From NCBI GenBank assembly GCA_035771175.1, contig CM069600.1:3265210-3329209 (forward strand): 64,000 bases of DNA, given 5' to 3'. The position numbers and the translations under genes are program-made. Under the pieces are notes generated by a model that saw nothing but the letters and a program-made list of their open reading frames with translations, had not been told where the DNA came from and made no database searches. Shown here piece by piece: positions 33,513-46,123 of this stretch (its first letter is position 1; each line of letters begins with the position of its first letter). This DNA comes from Paratinospora sagittata. Taxonomy: Eukaryota > Streptophyta > Magnoliopsida > Ranunculales > Menispermaceae.

Positions 33513-35493
33513 ATGCAGCAATGCTTGATAAGAAGATCAGGCAAGAAGAAGCTACTACTACATGTACCAAATTTGCCGTCATGTCCCTACCACTCCGCAG
33601 TAGCAATCGCAGAAGCAGAAGCAGAAGCTCCTCCCAATCTCACGCACAAACTCCTATCTCTCTTGAAGCGTTGCAGTTCCCTCAAATCCTTGAAACAAAT
33701 CCACTGTCAAATGCTCCTAAACTCCATACAAAAACACAATTTCATCCTCTCCAAGCTCGTCGATCTCAAGGATTACCCTTATGCTTTCCTTCTCTTCTCT
33801 CACATTCCTCAAGCCAACGATTTCTCTTATAACGTCATGATTCGTGGGCTCACCACCACATGGCACAACTACTCTCTGACGCTTCATTTCTATTATCAAA
33901 TGAAGTTCTCTGGCCTTACACCCAATAATTTCACCTACCCTTTTTTGCTCATCTCCTGTGCAAATCTTCCTTCACTTTGTCGAGGCCAGTTGGCTCATTC
34001 CTCTATTTTCAAAGTTGGGTTGGGCTCTGATTCCCACATTGCTCATTCCCTCATCACTATGTACTCTAGATGCGGTCACTTGAATTATGCCCGTAATGTG
34101 TTTGATGAGATTTCTGAAAGAGACTTGGTTTCTTGGAACTCCATGATTTCTGGGTATTCAAAAATGGGTTATGCTGCAGAGGCCCTGGTGATGTTTAGGA
34201 GGATGAGAGTGGCGGGGTTTGAACCGGACGAGATGACTTTGGTTAGTGTTCTTGGAGCATGTGCTGATCTTGGGGATTTTACTTTTGGGAGGTGGATTGA
34301 GGGGTTTTGTGTGGATATTGGCATCAAGTTGAATTCTTTTTTGGGTTCTGCATTGATTGATATGTATGGAAAGTGTGGGGATTTGGAGTCTGCGAGGAGG
34401 CTTTTTGATGAAATGTCGGAAAGAGATTTGGTCGTCTGGAATGCCATGATAACTGGGCAAGTAATTAATCTTATTTATTTTATTTTGTTTAATCTTTATC
34501 TTTTGTACTAGTGTTGATGTCTTCTTATCCTTTCATACAAACAGGTATGCGCAAAATGGGGCATCAGATGAAGCAATTGCGTTATTCCAGGGCATGATTG
34601 AGGATGGTGTGAAACCAGATAAGATCACACTTGTAGGTGTGCTATCAACATGTGCTTCCATTGGGGCTCTTGACTTTGGGAAGTGGATAAATTCATATGC
34701 ATCACAAAGAGGATTGCAACATGATATATATGTTGGAACAAGTTTAATGGATATGTATGCCAAGTGTGGGGGTTTAGATGATGCGCTCCGAATATTTGAA
34801 GATATGCCCCAAAAGAATATTGTTTCTTGGAACACAGTGATATCTGCACTTGCTGCTCATGGGAGGGCCAAAGAGGCCATATCACTTGTTAAGCGTATGG
34901 TTGAGGAGGGTGCAACTGTTTGCCCAAATGACATCACATTTGTGGGAGTTCTTTCTGCTTGTGTGCATGCAGGGCTAGTTGATGAGGGTTATCACTGGTT
35001 TAATTTGATGCAATCATCGTTTGGAGTGGTCCCTAAAATTGAGCATTACTCTTGTATGGTTGATCTTTTGGCACGTGCAGGATGTTTGGTTGACGCATGG
35101 GAATTCATCAAAAAGATGCCTGAAGAACCTGATGCAGTTGTATTAGGGGCACTGCTTGGTGCTTGTAGGAATTTCGGGAATGTGGAGGTTGGTGAACAGG
35201 TAATGCACATGCTTATTGACTTGGAGCCCTCAAATTCTGGAAACTATGTAATCTCATCAAAGTTATATGCAAAATCTAAGATGTGGAATGAGTCAGCGAG
35301 GATGAGAAGATTGATGAGAGAAAGAGGTGTCAACAAGACCCCCGGTTGTAGTTGGATTGAGATTGAGAATCAAGTTTATGAATTCCATGCTGGTGATTTC
35401 CACCTTAATTCACAAGAGATTCACGGAGTGATGAACTTGATGAAAGAAGATATGAAGAATGCGGGATACCTTCCCAATATTGACTTTCTCTAA
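33513..35493 (+). CDS. pentatricopeptide repeat protein, E subgroup (At2g34400-like)
   Basis: Two exons, 33513-34456 and 34545-35493 (1893 nt, 630 aa). The intron is 88 bp with a GC donor (ACTGG/GCAAGT) and an AG acceptor (ACAAACAG/GTATGC). Joining restores ITGYAQNG. The protein has a basic N-terminus (IRRSGKKKLLL), a possible organelle transit peptide, then a series of PPR units with repeated VSWNSMISGYSKMGYAAEA-type cores and MYGKCGDLESARRLFDEM spacers, and ends in an E domain (TPGCSWIEIENQVYEF). There is no DYW deaminase tail. Such proteins bind organellar RNA and many direct C-to-U editing, with the deaminase supplied by a partner. Order and wording closely resemble Arabidopsis At2g34400; the RNA target is unknown. 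Confidence 0.93.
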
Positions 35494-35784
35494 AGAGTTT
35501 TGGATAATGAAGGTATCTTTTACTGATCAAGGGCTGCAGCATGAAATATAGGAAATCAAGCGAGGCCTCTACTACTGTCTATGCATGGATCACAAATCAC
35601 TTGAATTATTTAGTTGGATGGTCATCTCTTGCGTTAGCTGAAAACTAATCTTGCCTAACAGGTACGCCTCTTCCAAAGTCTTAGGATTGTTTATTTCACT
35701 GCCTTAAGTTGTTAGCTTTGTCTCCAATATTCAATGCATTGCATTTGCGAGTTCCTAATCTATTGGTTTATCGCAATTAAGGTA
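35494..35784 (+). other. PPR 3' flank
   Basis: Probable 3' UTR and spacer between the PPR stop and the first satellite monomers. No clear poly(A) signal. Confidence 0.5.
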
Positions 35785-36778
35785 AATATTACGAATTTGG
35801 ATATGTAACCACATGAAAGTTCCATTTATGGTAAAAATTTTGAATTTGTTTATATAAGCTCACAAAAGCCACATTTAAGGTAAAAACTATAAATTTTGTT
35901 TATATAAGCTCACGAAAGTCTCGTTTAGGAAAGAAATTATGTTTTTTGTTTTTAAAATAAGCTTATGAAACCCCCATTTATGTTAGAAATTATAAGTTTG
36001 GTAATATAAGCTTACGAAAGTCCTATTTAGGGTTAAAATTATAAATTTATTTATCTAAGCTCTCGAAAGCCACAATTAGTGTACAAATTATGAATTTGTT
36101 TATATAAGCACACTAAAGTCCCTTATAGGGTAAAAATTATTAATTTGTTTATATATGCTTAAGAATGTCTCCTTTAGGGTAAAAATTATGAATTTGTTTA
36201 TGTAAGCTTATGAAAGCCACATATATTGTAAAAGTTATGAATTTGTTTATACAAACACACAAAAGTCCTATTTAGGGTAAAAATTATAAATTTGTTTATA
36301 TAAGCACACGAAAACAACGTTGTTAAAAATTTTGAATTTGTTTATTTAGCTCACAAATACCATATTTAGTGTAAAAACTATGAATTGATTTATATAAGCT
36401 TACAAAAGCCACATTGAGGTAAAAATTATGAATTTGTTTATATAAGCTCTCGAAAGTCCCAGTTATGGTAAAAATTAAAAACTTGTTTGTATAAGCACAT
36501 AAAAGTCCCATTTATGGTAAAATTATGAATTTATTTATATATATTGCATTTAGGTTAAAAATTATAAATTATTTATACAAGCACACAAAAGTCTCTCTTA
36601 GGGTAAAAATTATGAGTTTATTTTTATACTCACAAAACCCACATTTAGATTAAAAGTTACGAATTTTTTTATATAAACACGCAAGGTCCCATTTAGGGTA
36701 AAAAATATAAATTTATTTATATATGCCCATGAAAATTCCATTTTGGGGAAAAATTATAAATTCGTTTACATTAGTCGT
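35785..36778. repeat. satellite-like tandem array, block 1
   Basis: About twenty diverged monomers of roughly 48-50 bp. A typical monomer core is TATATAAGCTCACGAAAGTC followed by ccatttagggtaaaaattat. Neighbouring monomers differ by many substitutions and small indels, so the array is old. The block starts about 290 bp after the PPR stop codon. Confidence 0.9.
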
Positions 36779-37924
36779 TTCAAGGTGCTTGGTGATGTTT
36801 AGGGGAGAGGTGGCCTAAAGTGAGGCCTAGACGCTGCTGCCTATGCCATTAAAAAATATTTATATATGGGTCCCTAAATATTTATTTATTTATTTTTAGG
36901 TCCTTAGATAATTCATAACTTGAATTATATACCTATGTTCACAATGAATGTCAAATTATAACATAATTAAAAATAAAAAATAAAAAATAAATTTGATTCC
37001 ATAATTTCTATTTCAACCATAGTGTTCATAATTTCATCTCGAAAACAAAATTAAAAAAAAGAAACTAAACCTCCACCGACAACAATGAAGATGATCGAAC
37101 AAGATTGTAAGAGGATAAGCAAATCCAATTAATGCTCTATGATGATTCAATAGAAAAAAAAAAGCAAAAAAAAAAAAAAAACCTTTTGTCATTGCTGTGA
37201 ATAGTGAAAGAGAGAAAAAAAACTTTAATGGGCTCTCTAAAGGGAAAAAAAAAAAACTAACATGAAAAACAATCAAAATATGATTTAATGGAACATGAAA
37301 GAAAATAAGAAAAAAATCAAATTGTTGGAGTTGTAGACTTGTAGTGATGACATTCATGTTGAATATTGTACTACAACTACACCAAATTGGAATGGCCACT
37401 ATTTTCGAAATGTAGAAAGAGGTCGCTGAAGATTTATTGAGCTCTTCAATGAACCTTTGAACCCTTTTGAACGCTTTGAGGTTGAGCATTGAGGGGTCTT
37501 TGACACTTCGAACCCTTCGAGGGTTTGAACAACAAAAACAACAAGGTTTGAAAAGATAGAGAGAAGAACAGGAGGAAAGGGAAGGGGGTAATAGCATTGC
37601 TGGAGCTTGTTGGAGGTCATTGAAAACGATTGTTGTTGGGCTGGAAGAAGATTAGATGAAAATGGTTGTTGTGGCTTTGTCAAAATCTCCAAATAAGTTC
37701 CATTAGCGTCGCTGGAAGCTTCAAATGTCGTTGTCAGAATGTTCATGATGTAGGACAAAAGAGGGGCAGGGGGGGGGGTTGAGTTGAAATAAAGTTGTGG
37801 GATTGATAGCATTTGGGAATGATGTAAAAGGTCTAGGAAATGGTTATGAAAAATAAAGGTAAAAAGATTAGAGTAGAAAAATGAGTTAGAACGTCTAGGA
37901 ATCACTCCTAGAAGTCCTTGGCAT
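36779..37924. other. unassigned repeat-like stretch
   Basis: Non-satellite sequence. It starts with a G-rich segment (gtggcctaaagtgaggcctag) near 36815. At 37034-37905 there are overlapping open frames on the - strand, rich in Phe, Leu and Ser. I recognise no domain and suspect an old element remnant. Confidence 0.35.
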
Positions 37925-38235
37925 CAGACCAAAGGATGAATTGTATCACACGAACCCAAAAGAGAGAGAACTCAAATTTGAAACTTTGTTCAATGCCTCA
38001 ATCAAAAAGGAGATTACAACCATATTTATAGACTCTTACTACACAAAAGATCAAGAATTATCAATGATTCTTGAAAAATACGCGCATTAAAACTCTAAGA
38101 AATCTAAAAACCCTTAGGAATTCTAAGTTTCGCATAGAGAATCTAAGAACTTAATACTCTTATAGGAACAATAAAATAGTTATTACTAATATTTATTTTA
38201 TCTAGGGAAGACTAAGAACACTTAATACTCCCTTG
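37925..38235 (-). repeat. possible copia LTR remnant
   Basis: Read on the - strand, a purine tract (CCAAGGGAG) near 38235 is followed by attaagtgttctta, and a TATA-like AGTCTATAAATATGG lies at about 38017-38031. Sequence to the right resembles the 3' end of a copia polyprotein region. There are no clear ends or target duplication. A tentative call. Confidence 0.35.
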
Positions 38236-38694
38236 GTAAAACAACCGACTCTTTGAATTTCTTCTTAATCAACTCTTTGGTTGCACAACTTCATTAATGA
38301 GGTGATCTATACAAGATCGCAAGTAGCTCCACCATCTTCTAGAGAACTCCAAATCAGAATTTATGCCTTGGAATCTTTTTTCCCTCTCCTATGATAAACA
38401 TTTTTTGATTTCTGCCTTCAATTCAGTCACTAGAGAAATTGCTGGAGGAATCATTGGGGGTCGAAGGGAGGTTAAGTCTCCGACTCCACTGTAGCTCGAA
38501 GGGGCGGGGGCGGGGGGTTCTGATGGTTTTAATTTAAAAGAAAAATTGTATTTACAACTGAAGCCCCCAACTTTCAGCTCCAATTCAAAGACTTCCCTAA
38601 AGTTTTAAAAAAATTACAAGAACCTCCCTCCGCCCACATTATCTATTGTTTAGGCAATTTGGGTCCAAGTCGTCTAGGCAATAGCGTGGATATT

Positions 38695-39655
38695 AAGTCG
38701 GTCATGGATGAATTCTTCAGTAAAGGGGTGATTAATAAATCTGTAAATGAGACTTGCATTGCTCTTATCCCAAAAAAAAGTGCATTCGAAGAGGGTGAAG
38801 GACTTCAGGCCCATAAGCCTCACCACAAGCCTTTATAAAATTATTGCCAAAATTCTAGCAGCTAGGCTTAGAGTGGTGCACCATACGGTTTCTGAGAATC
38901 AAATGGCTTTTGTGAAAGGTAGACAAATACAAATCACTAATGCTATTTTAATTGCTAATGAGGCAGTTGAAGACTACCGTTCGACTAAAAGAGAAGGTAT
39001 TGTCTTCAAAACGGACTTTGAAAAGGCTTATGACACAGTGCAATGGGACTTTTTGGATTATGTTCTTAGAATGGAAGGCTTTGGGGTTCGTTGGAGGTTG
39101 TGGATTCGAGGTTGTTTATCATCAGTCTCCTACTTAGTCTTCATTAATGGCAGACCCAGGGGGAAGGTTTTTGCTTTGATTTCTTGTTTATTCTAGTGGC
39201 TGATGTGTTGGGGAGAATGATGGAGCATGAAGTGGTTAAGGGTTTTTCTGTGGGTAAGGATAGAGTCCAAGTTACACACCTTCAATTTGCTGATGATTGT
39301 TTCTTCATGGTGGAGAATGATGGGTCTAGTCCCCTTGCTACCTTAAGAATCATCCAGGGTTTTTGCTGGATATCAGGTTTGAAGTTGAATATAGAGAAGT
39401 GCCAAGTAGCGAGAATCTGCATGTCTGAGAATAATTTATTAGCGGTGGCTTCTTCGTGTGGGTGCTCTATTGGTAGATGGCCTTTAACATACCTTGGGTT
39501 ACCTCTCGGGGGTAATCCATTAGCCTCGTCTTTTTGGGAGCTAGTTATCGACACCATTTCAAGAAGATTGGATGGGTGGAGGAGTTTTTTTATCGAAAGG
39601 GGGCAGGTTAACATTAATCAAGAGTGTGTTGGAGGCCATTCCTACTTATCGAAAG
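38695..39655 (+). mobile_element. L1-type LINE reverse transcriptase fragment
   Basis: Frames on + join as follows: DEFFSKGVINKS, a frameshift near 38780, then DFRPISLTTSLYKIIAKILA, then TDFEKAYDTVQWDFLDYVL. After GRPRGKVF the expected segment with GDPLSP is missing. The frame resumes with LVADVLGRM and the catalytic-type QFADDCFF near 39290. It ends at a 25-26 bp duplicated sequence containing tatcgaaagggggcaggtta, near 39590 and 39650, and is then cut off by satellite. The RT is truncated, deleted and frameshifted, so it is inactive. Confidence 0.85.
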
Positions 39656-39664
39656 GGGGCAGGT

Positions 39665-39890
39665 TAACATTATAGACTTGTTTATATAAGCTCGTGATAG
39701 CCAAATTTAAGGTAAAAATTATAAGTTTCTTATCTAAGCGCATGAAAGTCTTATATAGAGTAAAAATTAGGAATACGTTTGTACAAGCACTTGAAAGTCC
39801 AATTAGGCTAAAACGTAGGAATTAGTGTGTATAAGAACATGAAAGTCCAATTTCGATTGAAAACCATCAACTTTTTTATCTAAGCGCGAG
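39665..39890. repeat. satellite-like array, block 2
   Basis: Four to five diverged ~50-bp monomers between the LINE fragment and the 2.2-kb LTR. Confidence 0.85.
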
Positions 39891-41543
39891 TGTGGTGGCC
39901 CCCAACCCTGAACCACGATCCCCCGCGGGACAGCGTGTGGAATGCCGAGGTGGGACGCTCGACATATGCATCGCCAACCACCCCATCATCCATGAGACGA
40001 TCGGAACCCTACAAGCCTCAACCAAACTCTCCATAGAGTTCCATTTTTTTTTTCTCCTCAAACATCAACCTGATAAAACTTGTGCAGTTCTATAATCCAC
40101 CGCTAAGGCAAATCCACAATCCACAACTACAATCCATAATAATCCACCATAAAACACAAGATGATCCTATCATATGCGTCCATCCACCTTAAAAGGAGTC
40201 CAACAACATATGTCCAAGGCCACAAGGCCATGATCAAGTGTCTCTACAACAATCTTCACAACTAAGTTAAACATGTGAGCTAAGTATGATAAACATACAT
40301 ATATACCAAAATTATACAAAATCATATACATCCTAGTTGATGATCCTCCCTGGCAGCGTATTATATCACCCTACCACCAACGGGGCACCTCTGGACATAG
40401 AACATTTCCCCTAGAGTACCAAGCTCGGCTCTGCCCTTTGAAGCATGGGGGCACTATAAGCATGAGCCTTCTAGGCGGCCACAACATACCAACATAGAAC
40501 ATTCTCGCTAGGGCATCTAGTCTGGCTCTGCCACTTGTAAGGGGGTTCTCTTGGAAAGAGCGTTCCCCAACTTACGTGGCGCCTATAAGCACATACCTCA
40601 TCTAGTCCGCTAAGGCATGCCAATCCACAGGGTTTTACACACATGCAATTTCACAGTATAAACAGTTCATGCTTTCTCAACATACACATTTAATTTAATA
40701 CGATGACATAAAAGAGTAACATGAGGAACATCTACTCACAACCAAGCCACGTGAGATCAATGCTACCCACACTTGGTATTCAACACAATATGAAATCCAA
40801 TTAAGATCCTGAAATACATATCAATTCACATACACATCAATTCTATGATCAATCATCATACTCAACACGTACAACACATACTACTATGTCCCATCCTCAA
40901 CATAGTCAATTTAGGTCCATATGATTCACATAACATCCTAATTCACATATACTTCAATTCCCATGTCATAGGCACCATTTGTGCCCAACACTAAGACAAG
41001 ACACAAGCCTAGGTCCTTACATGGTTATCAGGCTCAATTACATCATAAACCATACCCATTCATGCCAAATTAATCATAATTCACTCAATTCCCCATTTCA
41101 CATCCAATTGTAACATTAGCCCCAAAATCGGGAAATCTCTACAATAGGCCAACATGGCCAAAATGAACTAGCTAACATCAGCACCATAGATCACTCAAAC
41201 ATGCTAATTTGATTAACATAGGTCACATGCACCCTCTATGGAAAGCCCTAGGTCCAATTCTTAGGCTAGGTCACTTTACAAGCAACACTATGAAAACCCA
41301 AATAAAAATTGGGGCAAATACCACCAACAAGCTCAAAAGTATCCTAGGAACCCTAAACCTAACCTCAAGCTCACCCAAATCCTAGGTCAAATGCTTGGAA
41401 ATGACATTTGGGCATAGGTTTGGGTCTTAGGTTCCTATTCCCACCATTTCCATGCTCTTTCAAGCACATGCAACCCAAACCCTAGTCTTGGTTTGCCCCA
41501 AATCAGTCACCCATGGCAAAGCTTAGCTCAAATTGAAGCTAAC

Positions 41544-41763
41544 TGTTAAAATAATAAAAGACACAAAGATGTAACGTGGTTCGGCTTTATGGCCTACATC
41601 CACGGGAGAAGAGAAATGATATTTATTCTTGTGTAATGTCTTAATGGAGGGACTCCATATATATAGACATACAAGGCTATGTACTTATAGCTATAATTAC
41701 AATTTTAGTAACTGCTATAAATCTGTACAGGAAATAAATCTGTACAGGAAACAAATCTCAACA
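41544..41763 (-). repeat. 3' LTR of the copia element
   Basis: 220 bp, TGTTAAAATAAT ... AATCTCAACA in + orientation. It lacks a 16-bp repeat unit present in the 5' LTR. Confidence 0.92.
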
Positions 41764-41770
41764 CTCCCCC

Positions 41771-44700
41771 TCAAGCTGGTGAATCAAGGTTTACCATTCC
41801 CAGCTTGGACACATTTGCTTGAAATGCAGTATGATTTAACCCTTTAGTGAGCATATCGGCGAGCTGGTTATTGGTAGACACATATGGAGTACAGATCAAC
41901 CCACTATCAAACTTCTCTTTAATAAAATGTCTATCAATCTCTATATGCTTGGTTCGATCATCTTGAACTGCATTATGGGCAATGCTAATTGCAGATTTAT
42001 TGTCACAATAGAGTCTCATAGGGCCATCCCAATGTATCTTCAAATCTGTCAAAATTATCTGCAACCATAATAGCTCACAAACCCCTTGTGCCATTGCTCG
42101 GAATTCTGCTTCAGCACTAAATCTGGCCACTACATTCTGTTTTTTACTTCGCCATGTCACCAAATTCCCACCAAGAAACGTCCAATATCCAGTAGTTGAT
42201 CTTCTGTCAACTACTGAACCAACATAGTCTGAATTAGTATATGCTTCAAGAACCATTCCTGTGTGTCGTTTAAATAAGATGCCCTGTCTTGGAGTCCCTT
42301 TAAGATATTGTAGAACGCAATTAGCTGCTTGCAAATGAATATCTTTAGGATTGTGCATGAACTAACTTATTACACTCACTGCATATGCAATATCAGGTCT
42401 TGTGTGAGAGAGATAGATGACTCTTCCTACTAGTCTTTGATACATCTCTTTATTAACAGACAACGCTTCTTCAGCTTCTCCAAGCTTGTGATTAAGATCA
42501 ATAGGAGTATTCATTGGTTTGCATGCTAGCTTCCCTGTTTCTTTAAGAAGGTCTGTAATGTACTTCTGTTGAGAGATAAAGTTTCCTGTTTAGAGTGTGC
42601 CACTTCAATCCCTAGGAAGTATTTCAATCTCCCTAGTTCCTTGATCTCAAATTCCTCGGTCAAACACCTCTTCAAATTTTGTCTCTCGTTGTCATTGTTT
42701 CCTGTCATGATGATGTCATCAACATACACTAATAGAGCTGTAACTCCCCATGAAGTCGAGTGCTTAATAAACAGAGTGTGATCTCCTTGGCTTTATTTAT
42801 ATCCCATACTTGTCATTACTTTGGCAAACCGACCAAACCATGCCCGCGGGGATTGTTTAAGTCCATACAGAGCCTTTTTTAATTTGCACACTTTATCAGT
42901 GGTGCCAAATCCTTGAGGCACTTCCATATAGATTTCTTCATCTAAATCCCCATGTAAAAATGCATTTTTTACATCAAATTGTTGCAGATCCCAGTCATAA
43001 TTAGCTGTCAATGACAAAAGAAGTCTCACAGTATTCATTTTTGCAACTGGAGCAAATGTCTCTTGATAGTCCACACCATATGTCTGAGTATATCCTTTGG
43101 TTACCAATCTTGCCTTGTAGCGCTCTAGGGATCCATCTGCTTTGTATTTTACTGTATAAACCCATTTGCATCCAACAGGTTTCTTTCCTGGAGGCAAGTC
43201 TACCAACTCCCATGTTGTATTTTTCTCCAGGGCTTCCATTTCCACATTCATAGCTTGTTTCCATTTTGTATTAGATAAAGCCTCAGATAATGGCGTAGGA
43301 GTCTGGATATTATTCAGGCTGGTAAGGAAACTCTTATGGGTTGGTGAAAACTTCTCAAAGGATACAACATGAGATAGTAGATACAAGGGATGTTTAGTTC
43401 ATTCCCTTGTTCCCTTTCTAATGGTAATGGGAAGGTCATTGTCAGGTTCAGCGGCTAAAAAATCATTGTTAGTTTCAGGAACTAATGAAATTTGTAAGGA
43501 GGGTTCAGGATTTGTTACCTCATTCTCAGAAATTGGTTCAGATTCTTGAGCTTGCATCGGTTCAGGAGCTGCGGCTTTATTCCTTGAGTACACTTGTCCA
43601 GCCATCCGATCCTTAGGTTCGTCATTGGGTACAGGGGGTGTAGGAGATTCAGGTTTGGTTTGTTGGAGGGTAAAGGGGTCAAAAAGACCAAAAGGGTTAT
43701 TAAGGGAGTTTCGATCCTTATCTTCCATGATGACATTCTCCCCCGGAAGAGGAGGAGCGGAAAAATAGGGCTCAGGTTCATAGAAAGTGACATCGACTGA
43801 GACAAAGAATTTCTTTGCTGGCAGATGATAGCATTTATATCCCTTTTGAGTGGAAGAGTATCCGACAAAAACACACTTAAGAGCTCTAGTGTCCAACTCT
43901 CCCCTGTTGGGTTGGTGAACATGGACAAATGAAACACACCCAAATATTTTAGGTATAAGATTATTGGAGATTTTAAGCTTAGGATAAAATTGACGTAGCT
44001 TTTCCATAGGACTTTTGAAATCAAGGGTCCGTGATGGTAGACGGTTAATAAGATGTGTTGCAGTAAGGACAACTTCCCCCCAATAGGACTTAGGCATATT
44101 ATTCTGAAATAAAAAGGCTCGGGTTGTATCAAGTAGGTGACCGTTTTTTCTTTCAGCAACTCCATTTTGTTGTGGAGTGTGAACACAGGATGATTCATGA
44201 AAGATCCCCTCGGTTTGGAAGTAATTGGTCAATGTTTGATTAAAATAGTCTCTAGCATTGTCAGATCGAAATCTCTTGATTTTAGCACCAAACTGGGTGT
44301 GCATCATGTTATGGAAGGTAGGGAGAATAAAGCTCACATCGGATTTTTGTTTTAATAAGAATATCCACGATACTCTAGTACAATCATCAATGAAAGATAC
44401 AAACCATCGCGCTCCAAAAACATTAGGTATTGGAGAGGGACCCCAAATATCACTATGAATGAGATCAAAAGGATCGGAACTTCTGTCATTACTTAGTGGA
44501 AAAGATATACGTTTGTGTTTCGCAAGTTCACACACTTCACAGTGAAAATCTTCAACATTTAGAGATTTAAACAAAAAAGGAAACATGATTTTAAGAGATC
44601 GAAAAGAAGGATGGCCAAGGCGGCGATGATGGAGCCATAGTTTTTCTTTATTGGAAAGTTTGCGCTCAGAAAGAAATGAAGTGGTACTCTTGATAGGATG

Positions 44701-44960
44701 TACTGGTGTCTCAAGGTAATACAACCCGTCCTGTTCCTTAGCATGTCCAATCATCGTCCCCAAGTCCTGGTCCTGAAATGCACAGTAAGTAGGGAAGAAG
44801 ATTACATTACAACTCAGATCATGGGTCAATTTTTTAATAGAGATAAGACTAGTAGATAGTTTAGGAACTTGAAGAACATTTCTGAGTGTAAAGGTGGAGC
44901 TGATGTGAACATCACCTATACCAGCAACTGTGGTTGAGGATCCATCAACTGTGGCTATTT
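41771..44960 (-). pseudogene. copia pol remnant: integrase, reverse transcriptase, RNase H
   Basis: The integrase HHCC region has HHRRLGHPSF and CEVCELAKHKR. The core contains HSDIWGPSP, FRSDNARDYF and VHTPQQNGVAERKN, keeping Asp, Asp and Glu. RT at 42800-43386 has CKWVYTVKYKADG, RYKARLVTKGYTQ and FDVKNAFLHGDLDEEIYM; the catalytic YVDDIIMTG is near 42715. RNase H at 41771-42358 has YCDNKSAISIAHN. Breaks: a frameshift near 44965, TGA near 43400, TAA near 42792, a frameshift near 42570 and TAG near 42360. The family copies its RNA to DNA and inserts it; this copy cannot make an intact pol. Confidence 0.92.
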
Positions 44961-44968
44961 TCCGACTA

Positions 44969-46123
44969 CTAGGTATGAAATATATTGGGAGAATTGGTCA
45001 TGTGATCAGTAGCACCAGAATCTATAACCCAAGAGTTAGCAAAAGATTTATCCGAGACGTTAAATCCAATAGAAATAGGAAAATTACCTGAATGGGCCAA
45101 TGAACAGGTACCTGAGGGTTTGTCAAGAGTGCCAAGCAAAGATTTTAATCTTTCAATATCGTTTTGGCTGAATCCGTCTGGCATCGGGGAGGCTGCAACT
45201 GTTGGTTCAGTAGACAGATGTGCTTGTCCACTGGTTTTCTGCTGTTCTCCGTTGTAACCCCATTCTTTACTTGAAGTTGAAGGCTTGCCATGAAGTTTCC
45301 AACACTTCTCCCTGGTATGTCTAGTCTTCTGACAATAAGTACACCTTAGATTGTCCCTATTGCCTCGATTTGGGAACTTTGATGATTCAGCGCACGGAGT
45401 GTGTGTCCTTTGATCATTTCCCCGATTGGCGACCATAGCTGAGCCTTCCAACTTCTGAGGTGTGAGCATAACTCTTCTGCTTTCTCCAGTCCGGATAGCG
45501 GAGATAGTCTCATTCAGAGTTAGTAACTCTTTGCTGAGAGTTTGAACTCTTACTTGATCAAACTCTACATTGAGTCCAGCCAAGAAGTCATAGACTCGAT
45601 CATTCTCAATATAGTTTTTTAAAATTACAGCATCTGCAGGGCATTTAGTCTCAATACATCTACAATGGTCAAGTTCCTGCCAGAGATTTTTCAATACATT
45701 GGCATATTCAGTGACAGTCATGTTGCCTTGTTTTGTTGTTCCAACTTTCACTTTGATTTCATACACTTGAGCTGCATCATGGGCTTTAGAGTATGTCTGA
45801 TGAACGGCATCCCAAATGTCTTTAGCGGTAGTTAGAAACATGCATGTATCACTAATATTTGGCGCCATTGAATTCCATAGCCATGCCATTATAAAAGCAT
45901 CTTCGTTATCCCATGCTATAAACATAGGATCTCCAGGTGTAGGTCCAGTACCCAAAAGATGATTTAATTTTTCTTTGCCCTTCAGAAAAGTGCGTACCAG
46001 CTGAGACCACTTCAAATAATTTTTTCCATCAAGTCTGTATGCGGCCTGAATGTTTGGTAGTTCTCCTTTCTCCGTTTTATCAACTGTTTCTTCTGTCGGC
46101 ACTGTTTCGGAAGTAATCGACAT
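44969..46123 (-). CDS. copia gag and protease N-terminus
   Basis: A 384-codon frame from MSITSETVP. The N-terminal half is a UBN2-type gag (NYLKWSQLVRTFLKGK, IWDAVHQTYSKAHDA). A zinc knuckle CTYCQKTRHTREKCWKLH follows around residues 260-280. The end has the protease active site SWVIDSGATDHMT, then a stop at 44969 where the frame should continue into pol. Gag packages element RNA in virus-like particles. The frame itself is undamaged, so gag could still be made, but not with pol. Confidence 0.85.
   Translation of the reverse strand: MSITSETVPTEETVDKTEKGELPNIQAAYRLDGKNYLKWSQLVRTFLKGKEKLNHLLGTGPTPGDPMFIAWDNEDAFIMAWLWNSMAPNISDTCMFLTTAKDIWDAVHQTYSKAHDAAQVYEIKVKVGTTKQGNMTVTEYANVLKNLWQELDHCRCIETKCPADAVILKNYIENDRVYDFLAGLNVEFDQVRVQTLSKELLTLNETISAIRTGESRRVMLTPQKLEGSAMVANRGNDQRTHTPCAESSKFPNRGNRDNLRCTYCQKTRHTREKCWKLHGKPSTSSKEWGYNGEQQKTSGQAHLSTEPTVAASPMPDGFSQNDIERLKSLLGTLDKPSGTCSLAHSGNFPISIGFNVSDKSFANSWVIDSGATDHMTNSPNIFHT

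Noticed and set aside
33494..33832. Ser-rich 112-codon frame at the PPR start
   Set aside because: It overlaps the PPR frame, which has clear family motifs; this is a shadow frame.
34158..34885. Several antisense frames across the PPR gene
   Set aside because: They are complements of PPR repeats with no independent support.
37034..37905. Two 168-187 codon - strand frames
   Set aside because: Low-complexity Phe/Leu/Ser content, overlapping frames and no domain; kept only as unassigned sequence.
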